Shown here piece by piece: positions 42,695-51,779 of a stretch of DNA of 64,000 bases. The DNA comes from Pseudomonas sp. dw_612 (lineage in GTDB: Bacteria; Pseudomonadota; Gammaproteobacteria; Pseudomonadales; Pseudomonadaceae): assembly GCF_018449725.1 (NCBI RefSeq), contig NZ_JAAVVC010000024.1, forward strand, positions 62,001-126,000, written 5' to 3'. Positions within the stretch are counted from its first letter, which is position 1. Each line of letters opens with the position of its first letter. Position numbers and translations under genes: made by a program. The notes below the pieces were generated by a model. The model ran no database searches and was not told where the DNA came from. It worked only from the letters and a program-made list of their open reading frames with translations.

Positions 42695-44344
42695 ATGCTT
42701 GCAAAAATTAATGCGCTTTTTTCAGAGCTTCTAGAAACTTATAACAGCATATCGAACACTAGCACTTCAAAGTACCTTGGTATTAGGGATTTGCTTGCTG
42801 ATACGCTAGATTTAGAACCTGAAGGAGTTTATATAACAGGTGCAAAAAAGCGCATTAGTAACCTAGATACTAGGTTGGCACAAGGGAATCAACGCAATCA
42901 ACATACACCCTTAGGCGTCGCGTTCATCAATATTTCATCTGAGGGGAAAACTCGGGATGAAACAATAGATGCGGCTAGATCTAGCTTTACTACTACTGTT
43001 CGAAAATTTGTCAGCGGAGAAGAGCGAGGGACAATCTTTGATGGAGTACTCGGATTCATTCAAGTAGATGACGAAGATGTTGTCGTTCCCTTGGTTTTTT
43101 TGTACTCGCAGAACTGTAACTTTGCCGAAAAGATTAAAGATACTATCCCGGATTTTAATTCCCATAGTCAGCTGATCAATAAAATAACAGCCCCGGGAGT
43201 GGTAGCAAGTGTTGTTTCATCGACAGCACCCAACCCAGTCAGTCAGGCAGTCTCCGCTGTCCTAGATACATCTTTGATAACCTTATGCTCAAGTGCGCTA
43301 AGTAATGCGGGGATGAAAATTCCGGAAGGAGTTTTGTCTCGTTTCGTAGCTTCTTTGTTGGTCAAGCGCTTTGTTATTTTGGCTGGCCTCTCTGGAAGTG
43401 GTAAAACTAAGTTGGCGATAGCTTTTGCTGAGTGGATCAAGGAGTTTGATGAGCAGCTTAAGGTCGTATCGGTTGGTGCAGACTGGAATGGTACTGAAAG
43501 TGTTTTTGGATATAGAGATGCGCTTGACCCCAATCGCTTCGTTAAACCAGTTTCCGGAATTCTCGATATTGTCATTAAGGCAGAAGACGATCCGTCCAGA
43601 CCTTATTTTTTAATTCTCGATGAGATGAATTTGTCTCATGTTGAACGCTATTTTTCAGACTTTCTATCTGCTATGGAATCTGACTGTGAAATTAATTTAC
43701 ATACTGCTGAAGATGCGATTGATGGGGTTCCTCCATCTATTGAGCTTCCCAAGAATTTGTTCATTATAGGGACGGTTAATGTTGATGAAACAACCTATAT
43801 GTTCTCGCCAAAGGTCCTTGATCGAGCGAATGTAATTGAATTCACAGTTGAGGAATCTGATTTAAAAGATTTTCTTGGTGCTCCGTCTAGAATCAATATG
43901 CAAGCGATAGTTGGGCTAGGTATGCAATATCAGTCAGCGATTGTAGAGTCTGCCAAAAGAGCAGATATAGATTTGATAAATTTACCTAGTGATATTGCTG
44001 ATGGTTCAATCGTTCAACAGCAAATTACAGAAATGCTGCTGCAAGGGTTTCGATTGCTAAAGCCAATTGGAGCGGAATTCGGATTCCGTACTGCCATTGA
44101 AGTTATTCGGTTTACATATTTTCATGCTCAATTGGTGGGCAGTGGGTGGGATGTAAAGGATTCATTTGATGCCCAGATGGTTCAAAAGTTAATGCCGAAG
44201 CTTCATGGTTCTGAAAGACGCCTGCGACCCGTGCTCGATGCTCTTGAAGAGCTTTGTAATACTTCAGGTTTGAAGTTGTCTGGAGAAAAAGTTTCTCGGA
44301 TGCAGGGTCGATTGAGAGATGGATTTACTAGTTTTCTTGAGTGA
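42695..44344 (+). CDS. McrB-like AAA+ restriction protein (LlaJI R1-like)
   Basis: The 549-residue protein has an N-terminal domain of about 210 residues, probably for DNA recognition, and a McrB-type AAA+ motor. Walker A GLSGSGKT is at 231-238, Walker B LILDEMN has Asp309 and Glu310, and a sensor/GTP-motif-like TVNVDET is at 360-366 with Arg377 in LDRANVIEF. DEMNLSHVERYFSDFLSAME is diagnostic for McrB relatives. It would form the translocating ring that drives the nuclease encoded next. It follows M2 by 15 bases. Confidence 0.87.
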   Translation: MLAKINALFSELLETYNSISNTSTSKYLGIRDLLADTLDLEPEGVYITGAKKRISNLDTRLAQGNQRNQHTPLGVAFINISSEGKTRDETIDAARSSFTTTVRKFVSGEERGTIFDGVLGFIQVDDEDVVVPLVFLYSQNCNFAEKIKDTIPDFNSHSQLINKITAPGVVASVVSSTAPNPVSQAVSAVLDTSLITLCSSALSNAGMKIPEGVLSRFVASLLVKRFVILAGLSGSGKTKLAIAFAEWIKEFDEQLKVVSVGADWNGTESVFGYRDALDPNRFVKPVSGILDIVIKAEDDPSRPYFLILDEMNLSHVERYFSDFLSAMESDCEINLHTAEDAIDGVPPSIELPKNLFIIGTVNVDETTYMFSPKVLDRANVIEFTVEESDLKDFLGAPSRINMQAIVGLGMQYQSAIVESAKRADIDLINLPSDIADGSIVQQQITEMLLQGFRLLKPIGAEFGFRTAIEVIRFTYFHAQLVGSGWDVKDSFDAQMVQKLMPKLHGSERRLRPVLDALEELCNTSGLKLSGEKVSRMQGRLRDGFTSFLE

Positions 44345-44350
44345 AAATTC

Positions 44351-46186
44351 ATGGCGAATAGTGCGGATCTTGAATTTAAAGATATTGCTGGAGAGGTGTT
44401 GGGGCATATAAGTATCTTTGCTCCTTCAAATTTAATTGATGGCATTGTAGAGGTTAGCTCCATCGATGCGGAGCAGTATTTTGAAGAGCCCGTTCAAATT
44501 TACGAAGCCGCTCAATACGAGTATCAGCTGTTATCTCGTATTCCCGGCTGTACAGTCAGAACGGCGTGCGGTGTTGTCGGCTTAAAAGCTAGCCAAATTC
44601 CAACCCTGATCGGATGTGGAGTAATTGATACCGGGAGTTATGTTGGACGATTAGAATTAGAGTTGATTTCTGCTGCTGGGGATTTACTTTCGTCTATCGC
44701 ATTGGAGGTCAGGTCTAGAAAAATAGGATACAGAGACGATTTTCGAGAGATGGCCGAGTCAATTGCTAATCATTCAATAGAACTTCTGTTTGATATTCGT
44801 TCCCCAACTACATTTAAGCAAAAGCATGTAGATGATTACTCAAGTAGTGGTTGTTATCAAAAGATTCTTTTTTTGAAAGGGACGCTAGCATCAAAGCGTT
44901 TTAAGGATGCCCTGTCTTTTGTTATTTCAAGGCCGAATGAGGTTCTGAAAAAAGAAAGAGTTTTTAGGAGTATACGGCAAGGTGTTAAGCCTACGTCAAA
45001 AAGTTTGCGAGAGATAGCTTCAGCAGTTAGGCGAACTGGCGTGGCTGATAATCACCCTATCAAAGAGTATGTTAATTCGCTACCTGACGCTTTGACTTAT
45101 TCATCGCGGGTTTTGTCGCAAGATACGCCGGAAAATCAGTTTGTTAAGTTTGTTTTGGAGAGTTTCTTAACTTATTTATCCTCGATAGATAGAGGTATTT
45201 CAGGTTTGGCTGGTGAGCAATATGCTCGTATATCTGCTGATGTTAAGATTCTTATCAAGCAGCTAGAGACTGCATTGTGCGATCGATTGTTTGCAAGGGT
45301 TTCTAAGATGTCTAGTATTCCCTTTTCTAGCCAAGTATTGCAGCGTCGAGAAGGGTATCGAGAGATTTTAAATGTATGGCTTCGATTTGATCTTGCGATG
45401 CAGCTTTCCTGGTCTTCAGGTATGGATATTTTTCATGCGGGACAGAAAAATGTCGCTCTTTTGTACGAGTATTGGGTGTTTTTTGAATTGGTATCTCTTC
45501 TTAAAAGATTCTGCTCGTTTGGGGACGAGATTTTATCAAATGTCTTTGAGATGAGTAAAGATCAACTTTCTCTCAGGCTAAAGCAGGGGAGGAATATATC
45601 CTTTAAAGGCTCTGCTGTATTTGGGGCGGAATCTTTGTCTGTGCGGTTTGATTATAATCGTAGTTTTCCATATACAGACTCGCCTATCGCTTCAGGCTCT
45701 TGGAGCAGAACGATGAGGCCAGATTACTCACTGAGTTTTTGGCCTGTAAACGAAAGCGAAAATGAGTCGGAAGCCAATGGCACAATGGTTCGGCTTCATT
45801 TTGACGCTAAGTATCGTGTCGATGCATATGAAAAAATATTTAGCCGTGATGCTTTTGTTTCTGAAGATGCAGGTCATAACGAGTATGATGAGGGGGCAAA
45901 GGATAATTCAAATCGAAAAACATATAAGCGTGATGATCTTCTAAAGATGCATGCTTATAGAGATGCTATAAAAAGAAGTTTTGGTGCTTATGTTTTATAT
46001 CCAGGGTCGCTTAACTATAATTTACAAGGCTATCATGAGGTACTGCCTGGAGTAGGCGCGTTTGTGATGCGCCCAGGAATGGATTCAAAATACCTTACTG
46101 AGTTTTTTAATGATTTACTCGGTCACCTGACAAACTCCACCTCTAGGCTTGATGTGGCAGTTTATACTGCAAAAATATATCATTGA
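44351..46186 (+). CDS. McrC-like restriction nuclease subunit (DUF2357, LlaJI R2-like)
   Basis: The 611-residue protein has a long N-terminal part resembling DUF2357 (EEPVQIYEAAQYEYQLLSRI, then LPDALTYSSRVLSQDTPENQ). A C-terminal PD-(D/E)XK-like nuclease core follows: RPDYSLSF with Asp458, and LHFDAKYRVD with Asp485 and Lys487. It starts 6 bases after the McrB-like gene and is the last gene of the operon. Together they should cleave unmethylated DNA, unlike classical McrBC, which cuts methylated DNA. Confidence 0.82.
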   Translation: MANSADLEFKDIAGEVLGHISIFAPSNLIDGIVEVSSIDAEQYFEEPVQIYEAAQYEYQLLSRIPGCTVRTACGVVGLKASQIPTLIGCGVIDTGSYVGRLELELISAAGDLLSSIALEVRSRKIGYRDDFREMAESIANHSIELLFDIRSPTTFKQKHVDDYSSSGCYQKILFLKGTLASKRFKDALSFVISRPNEVLKKERVFRSIRQGVKPTSKSLREIASAVRRTGVADNHPIKEYVNSLPDALTYSSRVLSQDTPENQFVKFVLESFLTYLSSIDRGISGLAGEQYARISADVKILIKQLETALCDRLFARVSKMSSIPFSSQVLQRREGYREILNVWLRFDLAMQLSWSSGMDIFHAGQKNVALLYEYWVFFELVSLLKRFCSFGDEILSNVFEMSKDQLSLRLKQGRNISFKGSAVFGAESLSVRFDYNRSFPYTDSPIASGSWSRTMRPDYSLSFWPVNESENESEANGTMVRLHFDAKYRVDAYEKIFSRDAFVSEDAGHNEYDEGAKDNSNRKTYKRDDLLKMHAYRDAIKRSFGAYVLYPGSLNYNLQGYHEVLPGVGAFVMRPGMDSKYLTEFFNDLLGHLTNSTSRLDVAVYTAKIYH

Positions 46187-46324
46187 TATAGCGTGTAGTA
46201 GCGTGCCATTATAAGGTTCGATAAGTCAGCCCGGTTTTTCAGTGGGATCTCTTGCTACCTCCATTAATACATTGTGATCGTTAAAGGCGCTTTAATACCG
46301 AGCTCGCGCCCTCTAATGACAACT

Positions 46325-46666
46325 CTAGTGTTTACGTGATGATCCTTGCATGACCAACTTGATCAAGGGGCCCAGTGTGGTGCCCAGGCGTACCAGTCGC
46401 GTCAGGCTGCTTACGCCGCCACTCTTGGCACCCTTGCCGGTCAGAAAACCCAGCAGGATTACGGCAGCCACGCCCCAGAGCGGGGCATGCTTGATCCCGA
46501 ATCCGCCCTGAAGGTTTTGTGTCATCCCGCGTACCCGTTGCAAGGGTTGCAGGAGTTGCGCGGATTCCTGGCGAATTTCCTGGCGATGCATTTCCATGCG
46601 CAGTCGAATCAGTGCCTTGCGCATTTCCGTGCGCGAGCTGTTGTGAGGCAGTTCAGGCAGGCTCAT
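46325..46666 (-). CDS. YqjK-like small membrane-associated protein
   Basis: The 113-residue protein is helical and Arg/Gln-rich at the N-terminus (MRKALIRLRMEMHRQEIRQE). A single hydrophobic segment follows (PLWGVAAVILLGFLTG) and then a Gly/Leu-rich tail. It is the third gene after the DUF883 and YqjE-like genes, as yqjK is in E. coli. Its ATG overlaps the YqjE-like stop (ATGA). The assignment is by position and layout rather than clear sequence identity. Confidence 0.6.
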   Translation of the reverse strand: MSLPELPHNSSRTEMRKALIRLRMEMHRQEIRQESAQLLQPLQRVRGMTQNLQGGFGIKHAPLWGVAAVILLGFLTGKGAKSGGVSSLTRLVRLGTTLGPLIKLVMQGSSRKH

Positions 46667-47052
46667 GGCAACAGACGCTCCCGATCGTTGGCCAGTTCTT
46701 CCAAGGTGCCATGGAAGGGCGAGGACTCATCGAAAATCGCCGCCCTCAGACGCATCCCACAGAAAATGCAGGCGAGGATATAGAACACGCAAAGCCCGAT
46801 AATGGCGGGTAGGCGATAGGTGTCCCAAAACAGGATCATCACCAGCGTCGACAACCCCACCAGCAACAGCAAGGCAAATACCAGCGCGAGGCCCGCAAAG
46901 AGCAAAAGGCTAACGGTGCGGGCTTTTTGTTCCTGCAATTCTATGCCGAACAGCTCGACGTGGCTGTGCAGCAACCCAAGAAATGCGGCACCCAGGCGCC
47001 GTGGTGAGGAGTTTGGTCCCGTCGCGGACGGGCCGGATTCGCCGATCGCCAT
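46663..47052 (-). CDS. yqjE: YqjE-like phage-holin-superfamily membrane protein
   Basis: This 129-residue protein has a polar N-terminus, LHSHVELFGIELQEQKAR, and two hydrophobic helices (VSLLLFAGLALVFALLLLVG and LPAIIGLCVFYILACIF). This is the YqjE/DUF1469 holin-like family, often upregulated in stationary phase and membrane-localised. Start 47052 is taken because it directly follows the DUF883 stop; the longer frame runs back into that gene. Middle gene of the operon. Confidence 0.8.
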   Translation of the reverse strand: MAIGESGPSATGPNSSPRRLGAAFLGLLHSHVELFGIELQEQKARTVSLLLFAGLALVFALLLLVGLSTLVMILFWDTYRLPAIIGLCVFYILACIFCGMRLRAAIFDESSPFHGTLEELANDRERLLP

Positions 47053-47054
47053 AA

Positions 47055-47369
47055 TCAGCGCCGGGTTGCCAGCAGACCAATAAGGAAACCCACGCCGGCC
47101 GCGATACCGACCGATTGCCATGGGTTGCTCTGCACATAGTCTTCGGTTGCGGTAACAGCGGCTTTGCCGCGTTCACGCAAGGAGTCTTCGGTTAGTTTCA
47201 AGGTTTCCCGTGCACGCAGCAAACTCTCGTGGATCTGTTCGCGCAACTCATCAGCCTGATCGCCCGCCAGAGTCGCCGTGTGTTCCAGCAGCCGTTCGGT
47301 GTCGCTGACGAGTGTCTGAAAATCGTTCATCAGGATTTCTTTAGCCCCTTCTGCTGTCTTACTGACCAT
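47055..47369 (-). CDS. yqjD: DUF883 (YqjD/ElaB-type) membrane-anchored protein
   Basis: The 104-residue protein is amphipathic helical (LVSDTERLLEHTATLAGDQADELREQ) and ends in a C-terminal membrane anchor (GIAAGVGFLIGLLATRR). This is the YqjD/ElaB family, tail-anchored proteins that bind stalled ribosomes in E. coli stationary phase. Start 47369 gives MVSKTAEGAKEIL; Met at 47330 is the alternative. It leads the yqjD-yqjE-yqjK-like operon, an unusual cargo inside a mobile island. Confidence 0.82.
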   Translation of the reverse strand: MVSKTAEGAKEILMNDFQTLVSDTERLLEHTATLAGDQADELREQIHESLLRARETLKLTEDSLRERGKAAVTATEDYVQSNPWQSVGIAAGVGFLIGLLATRR

Positions 47370-47399
47370 GACTATGTCCGAAGTTGTTGGTGTGAATTT

Positions 47400-47427
47400 T
47401 TTGAGTACGGACCTTGAATGAAGGTTC
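47400..47427 (-). promoter_or_regulatory. Possible extracytoplasmic-sigma (AlgU-like) promoter of the yqjD operon
   Basis: On the minus strand GAACCT (47427-47422), 17 bases, then TCAAA (47404-47400) loosely resembles GAACTT-N16/17-TCTGA. It would start transcription about 25 bases before the DUF883 ATG. The remaining upstream gap to 47943 shows no supported gene. Confidence 0.2.
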
Positions 47428-47943
47428 AACGAATTTTCTCGATTCACATACCAAATTGTCGAATCGGTCCGTGATGGTCCCTTGTCGTTGGAGTCAGCTC
47501 AACAACTAGTTTTTTCTCTGTGCGCACTTACTCGTGAACGCACCGTAGCGATCACCTGAGGTGATAAAATTGCTTGCATGGGGGAAAGGGGGCGAATGGA
47601 CTACCTTGCGACAAGCCGGTCACCACTCCCTGTTAATTTCATGCGGCTGCCAAGCGCCTGAATTCCCGTGTCGACCGATATTTTAAGGCACTATGCGGAT
47701 ACTCTCGCTGCAATACTCTAAGGCTCTCGCCATTCCGTAGCATCAAATCCCGGTCGAGCTAGGCCATTTGTGTCGCGCAAGTAAGCTTCTACCGAAGTCA
47801 CTTTGCATGACTCAGACAGATATACACTGATGCGAAAGCAGCTGTAGTCTACTCATACCTACCCTCAGATCCGTCTGCGCTCGGCCGATATGGAGTAACC
47901 GGTGAAACGGAATTCATGACTGATTTGAAGTGAGAGCGATGAA

Positions 47944-48762
47944 ATGGCAAGAGACAACTTTACCCCTGCAACCAAGAGCGCACTGGCGCGAAATGTCCAC
48001 TTCCGATGCGTGTACCCGGGATGTCCGGTAGTCACTCATGCCTCCACCCCACATGGGGATAACGTCAATTTAGGCCACGCTGCGCATATTTCAGCCGCTG
48101 CTCAAGGGGGACCTCGGTTTGACGACGAGTTGACTCCCGCGCAACGCAGAGCTTATGAGAACGGTGCGTGGCTCTGTGCCAATCACGCGAAGCTGGTAGA
48201 CGATGATGAGTTGACGTTCCCTCGTGAAACCATGAGGGGGTGGCAACGTAAAATGGAAGAGAGCGCGAGAGCCGCTGTTTATGGGGCACCGATGAATGCT
48301 AACTTCGACTTTTCCGAAATATGCAGCAAGCTGGAGCTATTCCTTAAGGCTTGCAGGAAAGCAACATTCAGTGTTTATCGGGAACCCAAATACATCCAAG
48401 TGCCCCGAGAATGTGTAACCGCCATGCAGGAGCTGATCAGGCAATGCCCCAAAGACCATTGGAGGCCAGTACATCAGTGGCATTCACTGCATCCAATCAC
48501 GCACGCTATTCAAGTACGAGCCGTTAATGCGGTTCGGCGGATCTTCCACGAGGTAACTGATTACAACAAATGGTACAGCGATGGCTACACATACGTGATA
48601 CTTGGCGCAGCCAACACTTGGAGCCTCACTCCTGCTGAGGAAATCACGCGCGTAAATCAAACGGCTGCTATCGTTTGTGAGGCGCTATTAGAGTTCACCG
48701 AATGCATTGGCCATCTTAACGAGTATGCAGCTGGCAGAAGGCATCCAGGCAACATCATGTAG
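47944..48762 (+). CDS. HNH-endonuclease-like protein
   Basis: The 272-residue protein's first 110 residues carry a zinc-finger/HNH pattern: RCVYPGCPVV, then NLGHAAHISAAAQGGPRFDD and ENGAWLCANHAKLVDDDEL. The Cys pair, GH-AHI and CxxH fit an HNH nuclease core. The remaining 160 residues are an unrecognised helical region that may sense or bind a partner. Such HNH proteins often act in defence against phage or plasmids. It starts in an isolated position with ATG 47944 following a weak GAAATG context. Confidence 0.68.
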   Translation: MARDNFTPATKSALARNVHFRCVYPGCPVVTHASTPHGDNVNLGHAAHISAAAQGGPRFDDELTPAQRRAYENGAWLCANHAKLVDDDELTFPRETMRGWQRKMEESARAAVYGAPMNANFDFSEICSKLELFLKACRKATFSVYREPKYIQVPRECVTAMQELIRQCPKDHWRPVHQWHSLHPITHAIQVRAVNAVRRIFHEVTDYNKWYSDGYTYVILGAANTWSLTPAEEITRVNQTAAIVCEALLEFTECIGHLNEYAAGRRHPGNIM

Positions 48763-48839
48763 TAAATTTTCAACATCGCGCCTTATGTAGTTGGTCAGAA
48801 AGTAAAGTAGTGTGTTTTGCCTTTGCACCATCACACACT

Positions 48840-48887
48840 TCAAGGGCATGCTAATGCGTGATGAACCAAGCATTAGCATGCCCTTGA
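48840..48887. terminator. Perfect 18-bp inverted repeat between convergent genes
   Basis: TCAAGGGCATGCTAATGC (48840-48857) and GCATTAGCATGCCCTTGA (48870-48887) are exact complements with a 12-base loop. Its place between the HNH gene and the convergent gene ending at 48915 suggests a shared 3' end. It has no T run. Confidence 0.5.
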
Positions 48888-48914
48888 TGTATCAGCGCAT
48901 CTTTGAATAATATT

Positions 48915-49550
48915 CTACTTAAAGTATTTTTTGTTTAAACCCAAAAGTATCATGTGTTTGTCGAAGCATAATGGGATACTTTGACAGCTCCCGCCTGCAT
49001 TTTTGACGTCATGTTCTTCTACTGTTGGAAGGTATTTAGGCAAATCTTCATCTTCTATTTCTGTGTCATCAATTGAGCAATTAAAGCTGGCAGTCGGCAT
49101 GCAAACCACATCGGGTAGAGTCTTGGTTAGTCCAGCGTTTTTAGATTTTTCAGCGGCTGCGAAGTGTTTCCCTCCAAATCCCGGCCCTACTCCACTTTTA
49201 TACGACACTGGATTACCCTGAGTGTCCGTTCCCAAATACCAACCGAAGGTGTAGTGATAACTTCCCGCTGGCGCATTTCCCGCAAAACTTCCCGAGTTTG
49301 AACAAACTGCTTGGTCATCACACATAGCATTTTGCTGGCTGCTGATGCTCTCTACACGCATCTGACCTTCTTTGTCCGTGTAGATGTTGTTAATTCGGAC
49401 GGGGGTGTTTGGAACGCGGCAATCCCATTCTTTCAACCCATAGTACTGATCTATCCGAATTAGAGAGCACGCTGCTACATCGTCTTGAGCTTGTACCGCG
49501 CTGCCAAGAATCATCAAAAAAGGGAGTAGGACAAGCGTTGAGCGTTTCAT
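48915..49550 (-). CDS. Exported cysteine-containing protein of unknown function
   Basis: The 211-residue protein from Met 49550 has a signal peptide (MKRSTLVLLPFLMILGSAVQA). The mature part carries about nine cysteines (CSLIRI, EWDCRV, MCDDQAVCSNSG, VVCMPTASFNC, SCQSIPLC), suggesting disulfide bonding in the periplasm or outside. I recognise no family. A longer start at 49598 adds 16 residues without a better ribosome site. It is divergent from the XRE gene. Cargo of the island. Confidence 0.65.
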   Translation of the reverse strand: MKRSTLVLLPFLMILGSAVQAQDDVAACSLIRIDQYYGLKEWDCRVPNTPVRINNIYTDKEGQMRVESISSQQNAMCDDQAVCSNSGSFAGNAPAGSYHYTFGWYLGTDTQGNPVSYKSGVGPGFGGKHFAAAEKSKNAGLTKTLPDVVCMPTASFNCSIDDTEIEDEDLPKYLPTVEEHDVKNAGGSCQSIPLCFDKHMILLGLNKKYFK

Positions 49551-49721
49551 GGGGGCCTTCCTTGCAAAGTTAAAAATGAGCGAAGTCTTGATGCGCATCC
49601 GAGGGGTTTGCCTCGTCTCAGGGACTCGCTGGGGGCGAGGCTCACCCCAATACTACCAAAACGGTAGTATCGAGTGAAAGACAAGCAATCACGATGCCGT
49701 TTTATTAAATGGATTGTGTGC

Positions 49722-50039
49722 ATGTCAGTCTTGGGAAAGCGCATAAAGCAGGCCCGCGTGCAGGCAGGCTTATCGCAGGAGCGGTTAGGTTTGGATGCTG
49801 GTTTGGATGAGATGTCTGCGAGTACTCGCATGAATCGCTATGAGCTGGGAAAGCGGGTTCCAGCTCCTGACTTTGTCGAGCGTTTGAGCAAGGTGCTCAA
49901 CGTACCGGCAGCATTTTTTTATGCCGTTGAGGATGATGAGGCAGAATTGCTGGTCAAGTTTCATAAGCTTCATGAGTTGGGACGTGTGGAGCTAATGAGT
50001 CGGCTGGATGAGTTGCTTGTCGCCAAGCCCTCAGACTAA
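49722..50039 (+). CDS. XRE-family helix-turn-helix regulator
   Basis: The 105-residue protein from ATG 49722 has an N-terminal HTH: VLGKRIKQARVQAGLSQERLG then RYELGKRVPAPDFVERLSKVL. An acidic C-terminal tail follows. It probably represses its own promoter and the divergent exported-protein gene at 48915. The start is chosen where the HTH begins; a longer frame starts at 49674. Confidence 0.8.
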   Translation: MSVLGKRIKQARVQAGLSQERLGLDAGLDEMSASTRMNRYELGKRVPAPDFVERLSKVLNVPAAFFYAVEDDEAELLVKFHKLHELGRVELMSRLDELLVAKPSD

Positions 50040-50222
50040 TTTTGTAAGTGCCGGGTCGCCGGCCTTTCTTGCTATAACTTCAAATATTAGGCATGAGACC
50101 ACCACGGCGATCAGCAATGGCCAAAAGCGCGCCAGGATGATCACAAGCAAAACGGCCAAGACACAGCTCGCCAGTATTCCGAAAAACAGAAAAAGTAGAC
50201 CGATAAAGCGTATTACATTCAT
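50031..50222 (-). CDS. Small two-helix membrane protein
   Basis: The 63-residue protein is almost entirely hydrophobic: MNVIRFIGLLFLFFGILASC, then AVLLVIILARFWPLLIAVVV. Its end overlaps the XRE gene tail by 9 bases on the opposite strand. A stretch AAGGAAATC precedes the ATG. Function unknown; such proteins in islands are often toxins or holin-like, but nothing here proves it. Confidence 0.5.
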   Translation of the reverse strand: MNVIRFIGLLFLFFGILASCVLAVLLVIILARFWPLLIAVVVSCLIFEVIARKAGDPALTKLV

Positions 50223-50290
50223 CTTGATTTCCTTCAGGCATAAAGCTGCTTGAGCGGAGAGTGCTCAAGCAGCTGTGGTGGACAAGAACG

Positions 50291-51259
50291 TTAGGCTACC
50301 AATCGAAGAGCTGAGTCGAGGGCGCGTTGTTTGATTGTCGCACCCTGACCGAACCAGGCTGAATCTACCCGGTACTCCGAGCTCCTGGCCCTGCGCTCGT
50401 GATCAACGTATTCAGTCACGGCGTTCAACAGACCCCATGCGGTGCCACGAGCCGATTCCAGGTCAGACCCCCGGCCTTTTCCTTGGTATAGGCTTTGCAC
50501 CTTTTCCATTGCCCGTTTATTTGGCAGCACTTCGGGGATGGGGTCCCCAGAGCCGGTGTCGCACAGTACTTCCATGAAAAAGCCCATAGCCTCATGCCAC
50601 TGTACTTTGCGTGCGGCGAGCATGTTCATTCGGTACATGAATTCGTCCCATTGCGAGACGGCGATGCCCAATTGTTTCTTCACTGTCTGTGGAACAAAAC
50701 GTGTGCTGTGTGGGACCTTGATGGCGTGTGTGGCTCCATCCAATGCAACCGCCAGTGTGTTGTTGCAAACCACGCGAATGCTGGTAGGTGTTGCCGTGGT
50801 GGCGAGCGTGCCGTCGCAAGAGGTTGCCAGTAGTAGATAGCCGTTTACTTGATCGTTTCCTTTCAGAGTGCTCGTATGCCCTGTCCTGGCGAGAGCCCAG
50901 AATTTGCGGCCTCCTTTCAATACACCTGCCGTTTCCAACTCATACCCTGATACCTCAGTGAGATCTCGGTAGAACTCCAGCACTTCGCCAGGCTGGACCA
51001 CTTGATAACGACTGGAAACCACCGACAACGGAGATTTTGTGTCGGAACGATAAAGGACTTTCTGCTCTGAAAAGGAGTGAATCGTGCTCAGGTGTCCGAC
51101 GGCATCGGCTTTGAAATGTACGGGGCTTTCCTCGATCTGCCAGCTCATCCCGGCTTCTCGCTGCCATATCTCCAGAGGTTGCTTCGGCGAAAGACTGGAG
51201 CCCAAGCCGTGCCAAGGTGTTGCACCGCTGTACGCCATTTGTTCGATAAGGTGTGTCAT
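50291..51259 (-). CDS. DUF932 phage/plasmid-type protein
   Basis: The 322-residue protein begins MTHLIEQMAYSGATPWHGLG and carries RSDTKSPLSVVSSRYQVVQP and the RVVCNNTLAVAL segment, which typify DUF932 (YfjQ/YafZ-like). This family is common on plasmids and islands beside AlpA-type regulators. The central part ends with RGTAWGLLNAVTEYVDHERR. Biochemical role unknown. A gap of about 800 bases (51260-52076) follows upstream. Confidence 0.82.
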   Translation of the reverse strand: MTHLIEQMAYSGATPWHGLGSSLSPKQPLEIWQREAGMSWQIEESPVHFKADAVGHLSTIHSFSEQKVLYRSDTKSPLSVVSSRYQVVQPGEVLEFYRDLTEVSGYELETAGVLKGGRKFWALARTGHTSTLKGNDQVNGYLLLATSCDGTLATTATPTSIRVVCNNTLAVALDGATHAIKVPHSTRFVPQTVKKQLGIAVSQWDEFMYRMNMLAARKVQWHEAMGFFMEVLCDTGSGDPIPEVLPNKRAMEKVQSLYQGKGRGSDLESARGTAWGLLNAVTEYVDHERRARSSEYRVDSAWFGQGATIKQRALDSALRLVA

Positions 51260-51518
51260 GCAATGTCCTTAAAGTTATTGCCACAGCTCATCCTCCATAC
51301 AGACTCATAGGGGCGACGGTGGCGTATTTTTTAACGGGATGTGGAAACGTTATGGAGCTGGTGAGACTTAGGGCCCAGCCCTTATTTAACGGTGTCTGGC
51401 GAGGTTCAAGCAGCTTTGGCAGGCAATGGGAGATAGCGTGTTTTGAACGCTGTTATTTGCGTTGGTAAAGCTGGCAGCTTCCCTAGAAAGTGCGTGAAGG
51501 AAAGCTCCAGCGAACCCG

Positions 51519-51779
51519 GTGAATGGGCAGTTTCTGCTCAGCTTAGATTTCACGTCCTTTCCGTCAGCGATAGCCCGCAACGTGGCACCAGCCAGCGAAA
51601 TAATTGAGAAAATTTTCCGAGAGGGTGTGTTCGAAGCTCTTGGATTTGGACTGCATGATGGGCAACTGAGTGGCATGCCTGTGCTCCTGTTGAATGGACA
51701 AATAGGTCTTGAGAGGCCTGCTCTTTGCAGGTTGGTTGCCGACGAGGATGCCCAAAAACTTGGACTCTCCTGTTCATGA
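51519..51779 (+). CDS. Weak reading frame in the gap between DUF932 and AlpA
   Basis: An 86-codon frame with a protein-like middle (ASEIIEKIFREGVFEALG, LSGMPVLLLNGQIGLERPAL) and no recognisable family or ribosome site. The surrounding gap 51260-52076 otherwise holds no supported gene. It may be a decayed or very small gene. A 258-codon minus-strand frame over the same bases looks like antisense noise. Confidence 0.25.
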   Translation: MNGQFLLSLDFTSFPSAIARNVAPASEIIEKIFREGVFEALGFGLHDGQLSGMPVLLLNGQIGLERPALCRLVADEDAQKLGLSCS

